From contig JALHJD010000190.1 of the NCBI GenBank assembly GCA_022837185.1, positions 1 to 5,929 of the forward strand: DNA of 5,929 bases, written 5' to 3'. Numbering within the stretch: the stretch's first letter is position 1; every line of letters starts with the position of its first letter. Below the pieces are notes generated by a model, which saw nothing but the letters and a program-made list of their open reading frames with translations, was not told where the DNA came from and did no database searches. Below, in pieces: positions 1 to 5,929 of the stretch. The DNA comes from Desulfobacteraceae bacterium (lineage in GTDB: Bacteria > Desulfobacterota > Desulfobulbia > Desulfobulbales > Desulfobulbaceae). The position numbers were made by a program, and so were the translations under genes.

Positions 1-2
1 AT

Positions 3-248
3 CCTGATCTGCGCCCGGCCCAGCGCCCCGCCGAATCCGCGGCGGCGCGCACCGCGGCCCATGAAATCGGCCACGCCCTTGGCCTTGGCCACCGGCAGAA
101 CTCCGACGACAACCTGATGCGATCCAAGACCTACGGCTGGCAGTTGCATCCCGCCGAGATCAGCAGGGCCCGGCAGGCCGCTCCGCAATTTTCCCTCGAA
201 GGAACCAGCCGGTCATGCGGCCCGCCGGCAATACATAACCGGCTGTAA
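3..248 (+). CDS. C-terminal fragment of a metzincin-type zinc metalloprotease (5' end outside window)
   Basis: The reading frame is open from the left edge (first whole codon at 3) to TAA at 246-248, giving 81 residues. It contains HEIGHALGLGH at 60-92. This is an exact HExxHxxGxxH zinc signature of the metzincin clan: three histidines bind zinc and the glutamate is the general base. A methionine at 117-119, in the context DDNLMRS, sits 8 residues after the last histidine and fits the conserved Met-turn below the zinc site. The following segment, with GWQLHPAEISRAR, resembles the helix that ends the catalytic domain of matrixin-like (M10-type) peptidases. About 25 residues then follow with no recognisable feature. 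The substrate, any signal peptide and the N-terminal domains lie outside the window, so the exact family and cellular location cannot be told. The motif is unlikely by chance, and the codon use matches coding DNA. Confidence 0.8.
   Translation, partial: PDLRPAQRPAESAAARTAAHEIGHALGLGHRQNSDDNLMRSKTYGWQLHPAEISRARQAAPQFSLEGTSRSCGPPAIHNRL
206..245 (+). terminator. possible hairpin terminator at the end of the metalloprotease gene
   Basis: CAGCCGGT (206-213) and ACCGGCTG (238-245) are perfect 8-bp inverted repeats with a 24-nt GC-rich loop. A T-rich run, TAATTGTTGTTTT, follows at 246-258. The arrangement suggests an intrinsic terminator overlapping the last codons. The long loop and interrupted T-tract make it a weak case. 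Confidence 0.25.
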
Positions 249-274
249 TTGTTGTTTTGACCAGTCAACCGAAA

Positions 275-304
275 TTGACCGGCTGCATCGCCGGACCGCA
301 TAAA
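275..304 (+). promoter_or_regulatory. candidate sigma70-type promoter of glgP
   Basis: TTGACC at 275-280 matches the -35 consensus in 5 of 6 positions. After an 18-bp spacer, CATAAA at 299-304 matches the -10 consensus in 4 of 6. Transcription would start near 311 and give a leader of about 80 nt before the GlgP start. A second near-identical TTGACC lies at 257-262 inside a short inverted repeat (TTGAC at 257-261, GTCAA at 264-268), which could be a protein-binding site. This is pattern matching only. Confidence 0.35.
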
Positions 305-390
305 CACCCACTCCATCGAAGAATGCCGGTCCGATCAATGTTTGCAGCCGCTTTCCCTGGAACGCGCGCCCAACATGGAGACAGAAATAT

Positions 391-2901
391 ATGAAGACCA
401 CGCCGCCTGAGCAAGCCGCCCTGCTCTCTCCCGAGGACAAAGAGGTCCGGGACCAGGTCCGGGAAATGTTCAATCATCACGACAAGCAGGGCATTAAAAG
501 AGCCATTCTCTATCACCTGATGAGCATGCAGGGCCGGGACCCGAACCGGGCGGTGGCAAAGGATGTCTACACCGCCCTGGTCTATACCATGCGCGACTTT
601 CTGATTAAAAAATGGATCACCACCCAGCGCTCCTATTATACAGGCGATAAGAAAAGGGTTTATTACCTGTCCATGGAATTTCTCATCGGCCGTTCCCTCG
701 ACAACAGCCTCATCAACCTTGACTGCAGGGACCTTGTCCGGGAAATTCTGGAGGAGTTGGGCTACACGCTGGACGAAATCATCGATCAGGAGGAGGATGC
801 GGCGCTGGGCAACGGCGGCCTGGGCAGACTGGCGGCCTGCTTCATGGACTCCATAGCCACCCTGGACGTCCCGGCGTACGGGTACGGCATCAACTATGAA
901 TACGGCATGTTCAACCAGCGGATCATTGACGGCTACCAGGTGGAAAGCCCCGACAACTGGCTGCGCTTCGGCACCCCCTGGCAATTTGAACGGCCTTTCC
1001 CGCTGTACCCTGTCCAATTCTACGGCAAGGTCAACACCACCGTGGATGAAAACGGTCATACGCGCTACGAATGGGCCGACACCGAGACAGTCATGGCGGT
1101 CGCCTGCGACATGCTCGTCCCGGGTTTCCGCAACGACAATGTCGTCAACATGCGGCTGTGGAAGGCCAGGGCCTCCCGGGAGCTGGACCTGACCTCCTTT
1201 GACCGGGGCGACTATATCGGCGCCGTCCTTACCAAGGTGCACTCGGAAACCATTTCCAAGTTGCTCTATCCGATGGACAGCTTCAGCGCCGGCCAGGAGC
1301 TCCGGCTCAAGCAGCAGTATTTCTTCGTCGCCGCGACGTTCCTGGACATCCTGCGGCGATTTGTCAAGCATCACGATGATTTTTCGACCTTCAGCGACCA
1401 GGTTGCGGTGCACCTCAACGACACCCACCCGGCCATAGCCATCCCCGAGCTGATGCGGCTGCTGATGGATGAATGCGAGATGGACTGGGAGCATGCCTGG
1501 GACGTCTGCGTCAAGACCTTTGCCTACACCAACCACACCCTGATGCCCGAGGCCCTCGAATCATGGCCGGTGGACATGCTGGAACGGCTCCTGCCCAGGC
1601 ATATGCAGATCATTTACGAGATCAACAGCCGCTTTCTCGATCAAGTCCGGGCCGCCTATCCCGGCAATGAGAGAAAAGTGCGGGAGATGTCCCTCATCGA
1701 CGAAGGCCAGCCCAAACGGGTGCGCATGGCCAATCTGGCCATTGTCGGCAGCCACTCGGTCAACGGGGTGGCGGCCCTCCATACCAGGCTGCTGCAGACC
1801 AGGCTGTTCAGCCACTTCAACGAATTCTTCTCCGGCCGCTTCAACAACAAGACCAACGGCATCACTCCCCGGCGCTGGCTGCTGCAGTGCAACCGGCCGT
1901 TGAGCAAAGTCATCAGCGAGGCCATAGGGGAAGACTGGATCACCGATCTTGATCGGCTGGCGGAACTGCGTAAGTTCGCCGAGCAGAAAGACTTTCAGGA
2001 AAAATTCCGGGAAGCCAAGCGGCGGAACAAAATGCGCCTGGTCAGCCTAATCGCCAGGAAATGCGGGGTTGCCGTCAATCCCGACTCCCTGTTCGACGTG
2101 CAGGTGAAACGGATACATGAATACAAGAGACAACTGTTGAACGTGCTGCACATCGTCCACCTCTACCATCGCATCATCAAGCGGCCGGAGCGGTTCACCA
2201 CTCCCAGGACCGTCGTTTTCGCCGGCAAGGCTGCCCCGGGGTACCGGAAGGCCAAGCTGATCATCAAGCTCATCAATGCGGTGGGGAACACCATCAATCG
2301 GGACCCCCGCGTTGCCGACCTGCTGAAGGTCGCCTTCATCCAGAACTACGGAGTGTCCCAGGCGGAAAAGATCATCCCGGCGGCCGACCTGTCCGAGCAG
2401 ATCTCCACCGCCGGCACCGAGGCGTCCGGCACCAGCAACATGAAATTCTCCCTCAACGGCGCCCTGACCATCGGCACCCTGGACGGCGCCAATATCGAAA
2501 TACGCGAAGAGGTGGGCGAGGAAAACATTTTCATTTTCGGCCTCGATGCCGAGGACGCGGAATGGGAAAGAAGAAATCCCCAGTGTACCCCGATGATGAT
2601 CTACAAGCAGAACGAGGAAATCCGCGAGGTGATCGACAGCCTCGGCGACGGCACCTTCACCAATGGCGACCGCGGCCTGTTCCGGCCGATTATCAACGAC
2701 CTGCTCGACCACAGGCGCGACCCGTACCTGCACCTGATCGACATGGAGGATTACCTGCGCGTCCAGGATGAAGCGGCCCGCATCTTCCTCGACAAGGAGG
2801 AGTGGACCAGGCGGGCGATCTGCAATGTGGCCGGCATGGGCAAGTTTTCCAGCGACCGCAGCATCAGGGAATACGCCCGCGATATATGGGGGGTACTCTG
2901 A
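391..2901 (+). CDS. glgP: glycogen/starch/maltodextrin phosphorylase (GT35 family)
   Basis: This 836-residue enzyme releases glucose 1-phosphate from the non-reducing ends of alpha-1,4-glucans using phosphate and pyridoxal phosphate. It acts in the cytoplasm in storage-glycogen or maltodextrin use. The length is normal for the family (about 800-850). The PLP signature EASGTSNMKFSLNG is present, with the Schiff-base lysine at K685. Also visible are the glycine loop GNGGLGR (140-146), NDTHP (343-347), YTNHT with H382, NGITPRRW, and KRIHEYK (573-579). These positions run five ahead of the rabbit muscle enzyme (K680, H377, R569), so the active site is intact. The N-terminus lacks the regulatory serine peptide phosphorylated in animal phosphorylases, so phosphorylation control of that kind is not expected. 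The ATG at 391 has GGAG at 377-380 upstream. No other glycogen gene is adjacent, so it appears to be a lone unit. Storage glycogen versus maltodextrin preference cannot be decided from sequence. Confidence 0.97.
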   Translation: MKTTPPEQAALLSPEDKEVRDQVREMFNHHDKQGIKRAILYHLMSMQGRDPNRAVAKDVYTALVYTMRDFLIKKWITTQRSYYTGDKKRVYYLSMEFLIGRSLDNSLINLDCRDLVREILEELGYTLDEIIDQEEDAALGNGGLGRLAACFMDSIATLDVPAYGYGINYEYGMFNQRIIDGYQVESPDNWLRFGTPWQFERPFPLYPVQFYGKVNTTVDENGHTRYEWADTETVMAVACDMLVPGFRNDNVVNMRLWKARASRELDLTSFDRGDYIGAVLTKVHSETISKLLYPMDSFSAGQELRLKQQYFFVAATFLDILRRFVKHHDDFSTFSDQVAVHLNDTHPAIAIPELMRLLMDECEMDWEHAWDVCVKTFAYTNHTLMPEALESWPVDMLERLLPRHMQIIYEINSRFLDQVRAAYPGNERKVREMSLIDEGQPKRVRMANLAIVGSHSVNGVAALHTRLLQTRLFSHFNEFFSGRFNNKTNGITPRRWLLQCNRPLSKVISEAIGEDWITDLDRLAELRKFAEQKDFQEKFREAKRRNKMRLVSLIARKCGVAVNPDSLFDVQVKRIHEYKRQLLNVLHIVHLYHRIIKRPERFTTPRTVVFAGKAAPGYRKAKLIIKLINAVGNTINRDPRVADLLKVAFIQNYGVSQAEKIIPAADLSEQISTAGTEASGTSNMKFSLNGALTIGTLDGANIEIREEVGEENIFIFGLDAEDAEWERRNPQCTPMMIYKQNEEIREVIDSLGDGTFTNGDRGLFRPIINDLLDHRRDPYLHLIDMEDYLRVQDEAARIFLDKEEWTRRAICNVAGMGKFSSDRSIREYARDIWGVL

Positions 2902-2963
2902 CGCGGGACATCCCCGGTCATGCCCTTCGGGCAGCGGGAATGCAGATCCATCCCAGGGCTGTC

Positions 2964-2992
2964 TTGATCATGCTCCCTTCCGGCATTAGATT
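2964..2992 (+). promoter_or_regulatory. candidate promoter of the cysteine-rich small protein
   Basis: TTGATC (2964-2969) and TAGATT (2987-2992) are separated by 17 bp, and each matches the sigma70 consensus in 4 of 6 positions. Predicted initiation near 2999 would leave a leader of roughly 30 nt that contains the ribosome binding site. It lies in the 126-bp gap after glgP, where no convincing terminator is seen, so read-through from glgP is also possible. Confidence 0.3.
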
Positions 2993-3027
2993 TATGGTAC
3001 GAACCTTGGGAGGAAGCGGAACATTTC

Positions 3028-3207
3028 ATGTCTTTTCGAAAACTGCCGGACAACCGGGGACTGATCTACGTCCCCGAATGCGGAAACTGCAAAAAGAAGC
3101 ATCCGTGCAAGGACTGCTTCTCCTGCCAGTGGTGCAGCGACGACCGCTGCAATAGGTGCCTGGGCCTGACGAAACAAAAAAGAAAGCCCCGAAAAAAGAA
3201 GCCGTAA
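3028..3207 (+). CDS. small cysteine-rich protein, four CxxC pairs (59 aa), function unknown
   Basis: ATG at 3028-3030 to TAA at 3205-3207 gives 59 residues. GGGAGGA lies at 3008-3014, about 13 nt upstream, which is a usable though slightly distant ribosome binding site. Eight cysteines (C18, C21, C27, C30, C33, C36, C41, C44) are packed into 27 residues with spacing C-x2-C-x5-C-x2-C-x2-C-x2-C-x4-C-x2-C. The tail after residue 48 is almost all Lys/Arg/Pro/Gln. There is no signal peptide or membrane segment. The pattern suggests binding of two zinc ions or an iron-sulfur cluster, and the basic tail could contact nucleic acid; both are inference. I do not recognise a named family. The regular cysteine spacing, the ribosome binding site and the candidate promoter argue that it is a real gene. 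Its own promoter, or read-through from glgP, could express it. Confidence 0.7.
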   Translation: MSFRKLPDNRGLIYVPECGNCKKKHPCKDCFSCQWCSDDRCNRCLGLTKQKRKPRKKKP

Positions 3208-3219
3208 GCCGCTGGAGAA

Positions 3220-3254
3220 ATTATGAATGCAGAATTATGAATGTAAAATTATGA
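3220..3254 (+). repeat. three ATTATGA heptamers at exact 14-bp spacing
   Basis: ATTATGA occurs at 3220-3226, 3234-3240 and 3248-3254, separated by the related heptamers ATGCAGA and ATGTAAA. The array is therefore built on a 7-bp period. It forms the left end of the inverted-repeat element. Confidence 0.8.
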
Positions 3255-3283
3255 TGAATCCGTAAAAAATCGAAAATCGCCGT

Positions 3284-3327
3284 TTCACGTCATTCCCGTG
3301 AAGCCTGTCCTCGACTACGATCGGGGA
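3284..3327. repeat. two short hairpins in the core of the element (REP-like)
   Basis: TTCACG (3284-3289) pairs with CGTGAA (3297-3302) around a 7-nt loop. TCCTCGA (3308-3314) pairs with TCGGGGA (3321-3327), with one T-G wobble and a 6-nt loop. The words GTCATTCCCG and AATCCAG in this core recall the palindromic intergenic repeats common in Gram-negative genomes. That likeness is from memory and was not searched. CGTCATTCC recurs at 3351-3359. Confidence 0.45.
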
Positions 3328-3370
3328 ACCGAAATCCAGTATTTTCAAAGCGTCATTCCGCCTTTCTTCC

Positions 3371-3398
3371 CATTCTGCATTCTGCATTCTTCATTCAT
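3371..3398 (+). repeat. tandem heptamer repeat, four units
   Basis: Four contiguous 7-bp units are present: CATTCTG (3371-3377), CATTCTG (3378-3384), CATTCTT (3385-3391) and CATTCAT (3392-3398). They form the right end of the inverted-repeat element and are the inverted counterpart of the left heptamer array. Confidence 0.85.
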
Positions 3399-3404
3399 AA
3401 TTTC

Positions 3405-3495
3405 CTAAAAATTGTCTTGGGTCGGACTCCCGGTTGGGGTAAAGTGGGAGCAATGCAAATAAATAATTTTTAAACAGCGAAATGTAATATTATCA
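3405..3495 (+). other. AT-rich leader of recQ, without a clear promoter or ribosome binding site
   Basis: This stretch must hold the recQ translation signals and perhaps its promoter. I find TTGTCT at 3412-3417 but no -10 hexamer at a normal distance. AT-rich sequence at 3457-3474 could serve as a -10 region. No Shine-Dalgarno-like run precedes the recQ ATG; the nearest purines are GCGAAA just before 3482. An ATG followed directly by TAA lies at 3482-3487. Confidence 0.3.
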
Positions 3496-5328
3496 ATGAC
3501 TACGATGAAGACCACGTCCCCCCTGGACACGCTGCGCAACGTCTTCGGCTACGCATCCTTCCGGGAACACCAGGGGGAGATCATCGAAGGGCTGGTCCGC
3601 GGCGAGGACGCCTTTGTCCTGATGCCCACCGGGGGCGGCAAGTCGCTGTGCTTTCAGATTCCCGCCCTGCACCGGCCGGGGGTCGGCGTCGTCGTCTCCC
3701 CCCTTATCTCCCTGATGAAGGACCAGGTGGACGCGCTCAACGCCTGCGGGGTGCGGGCCGCCTTCTACAATTCGTCGCTGAACAGCGGCGAGGCCCGCCA
3801 GGTCCTGGCCCGGCTGCACGGCCGGGAGCTCGACCTGCTGTACGTCGCCCCGGAGCGGCTGATGAACGATGAGTTCATCGAACGGCTGCGGGACATCCCC
3901 ATCGCCCTGTTCGCCATTGACGAAGCCCATTGCATCTCCCAGTGGGGCCACGATTTCCGGCCGGAATACTGCAAGCTGGGCCGGCTGCGCGACCTGTTTC
4001 CAGGCATCCCCGTGATCGCCCTGACGGCCACGGCCGAACCCCACACCCGCCGGGACATCCTGCAGCGGCTGAACCTGGAAAATGCCGGCTGCTACGTCTC
4101 GAGTTTTGACCGGCCCAACATCCGCTATTCGGTGCTGGAAAAGCGCAAGCCCTTTGCCCAGCTCACCGCCTTTCTGCAGGACAGGAAGGACGAGGCGGGC
4201 ATCGTCTACTGCCTGAGCCGCAAGCGGGTGGAAAAAGTGACCGCCCAGCTGCTCGAGGCCGGCTTCTCCGCGGCGTCCTATCATGCCGGCCTGGCCGCGG
4301 CGAGCCGCAAGCAGGTGCAGGAAGACTTCCTGCGCGACGACATCCGGATCATCGTCGCCACGGTGGCCTTCGGCATGGGCATCGACAAGTCCAATATCCG
4401 CTTCGTGGTCCACTACGACCTGCCGAAAAACATCGAGAGCTACTACCAGGAAACCGGCCGCGCCGGCCGCGACGGCCTGCCCGCCCAGGCCCTGCTCCTG
4501 TTCGGCTACGGCGATATCGCCGTGGCCAGGGGGCTGATCGAGCACACCACCAACCCGGAGCAGAAGCGGATCGAACTGCACAAGCTCAACAGCATGGTCG
4601 GCTATGCCGAATCATTGAACTGCCGCCGCCAGGTCCTGCTCGGCTATTTCGGCGAACGGCTGCCCGAGCCCTGCGGCAACTGCGATGTCTGCCTCGATCC
4701 CCCCGAACTGCTGGATGTGACCGAGGACGCCCGCAAGGCCCTGTCCTGCGTCTACCGGGTCGGCCAGCGCTTCGGCATGGGCCATGTCATGGACGTCCTG
4801 CTCGGCTCCTCCAGGGAGCGCATCATGCAGTTGGGCCACAACCGCCTCTCCACCTACGGCATCGGCACGGACCAAAGCCGCGAATACTGGGGCAGCCTCC
4901 TGCGCCAACTGGTGCACCAGGGCTTTCTCAGCCAGGAGGTCGGCGACTTCTCGGTCCTCAAGCTGACCCCCTCCTCCTGGCCCCTGCTGCGCGGCGAACA
5001 GACCCTGACCATGGCCCGCCCCCGGGTCAAAGCCGAGGCCCCGCGCAAAACGCCCCGCCGCAAAACCGGCGACATCGACGCCAACCCGGAGCTGTTCGAA
5101 CAACTGCGCGCCTTACGCAAAAAACTGGCCGACCAGGCCGGAGCCCCGCCCTACATAATTTTCAGCGACAAAGCCCTGGCCGAAATGGCCGCCAAGCTCC
5201 CCACCGACAAAACCGCCTTCCTCGCCATCCACGGCGTCGGCTTCGCCAAGCTGGAAAAATACGGCGACGCCTTTCTGAACGAAATCAAAAGATTCCTTGG
5301 CACCGAGAAAAACCCTGATGGAAAATGA
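3496..5328 (+). CDS. recQ: ATP-dependent DNA helicase RecQ
   Basis: This 610-residue 3'-to-5' DNA helicase unwinds forks, gaps and recombination intermediates in the RecF-type repair pathway. It closely follows E. coli RecQ in length and motif order. The helicase core (about residues 10-340) shows motif 0 (FREHQ), Walker A PTGGGKS with K49, DEAH at 142-145, LTATA, and motif [10 protein letters not shown] at 318-325 with the arginines R322 and R325. The zinc-binding module uses C376, C393, C396 and C399. The winged-helix (RQC) domain spans about 405-515 and includes GHNRLSTYG from residue 447. A complete HRDC domain (about 530-600) follows, with the conserved tyrosine at Y553. All key residues are present, so the enzyme should be active. 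The start is uncertain: ATG at 3496 or 3505 are the only standard starts after an in-frame stop at 3460, and neither has a good ribosome binding site. It stands alone, with about 170 bp before the next gene. Confidence 0.97.
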   Translation: MTTMKTTSPLDTLRNVFGYASFREHQGEIIEGLVRGEDAFVLMPTGGGKSLCFQIPALHRPGVGVVVSPLISLMKDQVDALNACGVRAAFYNSSLNSGEARQVLARLHGRELDLLYVAPERLMNDEFIERLRDIPIALFAIDEAHCISQWGHDFRPEYCKLGRLRDLFPGIPVIALTATAEPHTRRDILQRLNLENAGCYVSSFDRPNIRYSVLEKRKPFAQLTAFLQDRKDEAGIVYCLSRKRVEKVTAQLLEAGFSAASYHAGLAAASRKQVQEDFLRDDIRIIVATVAFGMGIDKSNIRFVVHYDLPKNIESYYQETGRAGRDGLPAQALLLFGYGDIAVARGLIEHTTNPEQKRIELHKLNSMVGYAESLNCRRQVLLGYFGERLPEPCGNCDVCLDPPELLDVTEDARKALSCVYRVGQRFGMGHVMDVLLGSSRERIMQLGHNRLSTYGIGTDQSREYWGSLLRQLVHQGFLSQEVGDFSVLKLTPSSWPLLRGEQTLTMARPRVKAEAPRKTPRRKTGDIDANPELFEQLRALRKKLADQAGAPPYIIFSDKALAEMAAKLPTDKTAFLAIHGVGFAKLEKYGDAFLNEIKRFLGTEKNPDGK

Positions 5329-5500
5329 TTTCCGGGAGCAGGAAAAAATCTAAATACAGGTATATTTATTTGATTACCATCAATCCACAGCTGGCAATTC
5401 GTCGTTGTTCGCAAAGGGCGATCTTGTTTGTTTTATCCTTTCGGCTCACCCTTCTGCCATTTCGACCGCAGGTTACCACTGAGGTGAAGGAGGTCAGCAG
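5329..5500 (+). other. intergenic spacer after recQ, no gene; strong ribosome binding site at its end
   Basis: The spacer begins with TTTCC (5329-5333) and GGAAA (5341-5345), a weak inverted repeat without a following T-tract. A small AT hairpin (TAAATA at 5351-5356, TATTTA at 5363-5368) comes next, then an inverted repeat TTGAT (5370-5374) and ATCAA (5379-5383). No promoter matches well. AAGGAGGT at 5487-5494, six bases before the ATG at 5501, is a near-perfect anti-16S match and fixes the start of the next gene. Confidence 0.6.
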
Positions 5501-5887
5501 ATGAAAAGTGCTCAGTACCCCAAGAATATCGACGAGTACATTGCTCATTTCCCGCCCGATGTACAAGAGATTCTGGAACAGATACGAGCTGCTATAAAGG
5601 AGGCTGCACCTGAGGCAGAGGAAGCAATCAAATATCGGATACCGACGTTCGTTTTGAAAGAAAATATAGTCCATTTCGCGGCATTCAAAAACCACGTGGG
5701 GTTCTATCCAACGCCATCCGGAATCGAGGAATTCAAGGACGAGTTGTCTTCGTATGAGCGCGCAAAGGGCTCAGTCAGATTCCCAGTCGATAAGCCAATG
5801 CCCTTGAAGCTGATTAAGAAGATCGTAATGTTTCGAGTAAAGGAAGCCGAGGCGAAGGCGCCGGCCAAGAAAAGGAAAAAAAGTTAA
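5501..5887 (+). CDS. DUF1801 / YdhG-like protein (frataxin-like fold)
   Basis: This 128-residue cytoplasmic protein matches the DUF1801 family along its whole length. The N-terminal helix carries IDEYIAHFPPDVQ (10-22). It is followed by PEAEEAIKYRIPTF, the strand segment HFAAFKNHVGFYP, a helix with IEEFKDELSSY, and the family's typical KGSVRFPVDKPMP with the closing helix LIKKIVMFRV. The Bacillus subtilis member YdhG (Fra) is described as a frataxin-like iron chaperone, so iron handling is possible. Most members are uncharacterised, and the role here is inference. The last 14 or so residues are rich in Lys and Ala (KAPAKKRKKS), a basic tail. A hand count of 5521-5880 gives about 47% GC, against 65-70% in two sampled recQ lines. 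Together with more A/T-ending codons this suggests acquisition from another source. It starts at ATG 5501 behind a strong ribosome binding site and appears to be transcribed separately from recQ. Confidence 0.9.
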   Translation: MKSAQYPKNIDEYIAHFPPDVQEILEQIRAAIKEAAPEAEEAIKYRIPTFVLKENIVHFAAFKNHVGFYPTPSGIEEFKDELSSYERAKGSVRFPVDKPMPLKLIKKIVMFRVKEAEAKAPAKKRKKS

Positions 5888-5929
5888 AGGGCACAATGAT
5901 TACGGCCTCACAATCGGGTAGCCCGGGGT

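Larger units (their letters stand above)
3217..3404. repeat. 188-bp MITE-like element with 13-bp terminal inverted repeats
   Basis: GAAATTATGAATG at 3217-3229 is the exact reverse complement of CATTCATAATTTC at 3392-3404. The inverted match continues in pieces: GAATGCAGAAT at 3225-3235 is the reverse complement of two overlapping copies at 3372-3382 and 3379-3389. Inside lie two short hairpins and a pair of CGTCATTCC direct repeats. There is no reading frame of note and no transposase, and I see no clear target-site duplication at the ends. The whole fills most of the gap between the cysteine-rich protein and recQ. It could be a non-autonomous transposable element, a REP-like intergenic repeat or a large transcript-ending hairpin. 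Whether it is multicopy cannot be seen here. Confidence 0.6.

Noticed and set aside
391..402. Shared 12-base word ATGAAGACCACG at the glgP start and at 3505-3516 in recQ
   Set aside because: It encodes the common Met-Lys-Thr-Thr start and does not extend beyond 12 bases, so chance is the simplest reading.
265..1536. Long minus-strand open frame (423 codons) opposite glgP
   Set aside because: It lies almost wholly antisense to the well-conserved phosphorylase. Its length is explained by GC-rich codon bias, and the translation resembles no family I know.
2921..2933. TGCCC-TTC-GGGCA hairpin after glgP as a terminator
   Set aside because: The stem is only 5 bp and no T-tract follows.
2802..3155. 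Plus-strand open frame of 117 codons spanning the glgP end and the small protein
   Set aside because: It overlaps both real genes in another frame, has no ribosome binding site and shows no domain. The cysteine-rich frame at 3028-3207 is the convincing one.
3220..3398. Heptamer arrays as a CRISPR or iteron origin
   Set aside because: The units are only 7 bp with no unique spacers, and no cas genes, replication-initiator gene or DnaA-box cluster is present.
3493..4581. Long minus-strand open frame (362 codons) opposite recQ
   Set aside because: It is antisense to conserved helicase motifs and low in complexity (Gly/Val/Ala/Gln-rich), a typical shadow of a GC-rich gene.
5329..5345. TTTCC/GGAAA hairpin just after recQ as a terminator
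   Set aside because: The stem is short and followed by A-rich, not T-rich, sequence on the + strand. It is not convincing on the other strand either.
5896..5929. ATG open to the right edge, with AAAGGG four bases upstream
   Set aside because: Only 11 codons are visible and the spacing is short. It could be the start of a next gene but cannot be supported.

Overview
The window looks like chromosomal DNA from a GC-rich Gram-negative bacterium, most simply a deltaproteobacterial (Desulfobacterota-like) genome. That assignment is inference. It rests on the GC-rich codon use of the two large genes, the E. coli-like domain layout of RecQ, the small CxxC-rich protein and the repeat-bearing intergenic DNA. 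No rRNA or other marker is present to fix the taxonomy.

Layout, all genes on the + strand. Positions 3-248 hold the C-terminal end of a zinc metalloprotease of the metzincin type, cut off by the left edge. Positions 249-390 are a short intergenic stretch with a plausible sigma70-type promoter. Positions 391-2901 encode a full-length glycogen/starch/maltodextrin phosphorylase (GlgP). Positions 3028-3207 encode a 59-residue protein with eight cysteines in four CxxC pairs. Positions 3208-3495 are non-coding and mostly filled by a 188-bp element. The element has 13-bp perfect terminal inverted repeats, heptamer-period repeats at both ends and small hairpins inside. Positions 3496-5328 encode a complete RecQ DNA helicase. 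Positions 5329-5500 are a non-coding spacer, and 5501-5887 encode a DUF1801/YdhG-like (frataxin-fold) protein with clearly lower GC than its neighbours.

The genes do not form an obvious pathway. GlgP is carbon-storage metabolism, RecQ is DNA repair, and the others are an unclassified protease end, a metal-binding-looking mini-protein and a putative iron-chaperone-fold protein. Spacers of more than 100 bp between most genes suggest separate transcription units rather than one operon. I found no defence system, CRISPR array, phage module, transposase or RNA gene. The least explained parts are the 59-residue cysteine-rich protein and the MITE-like element just downstream of it.
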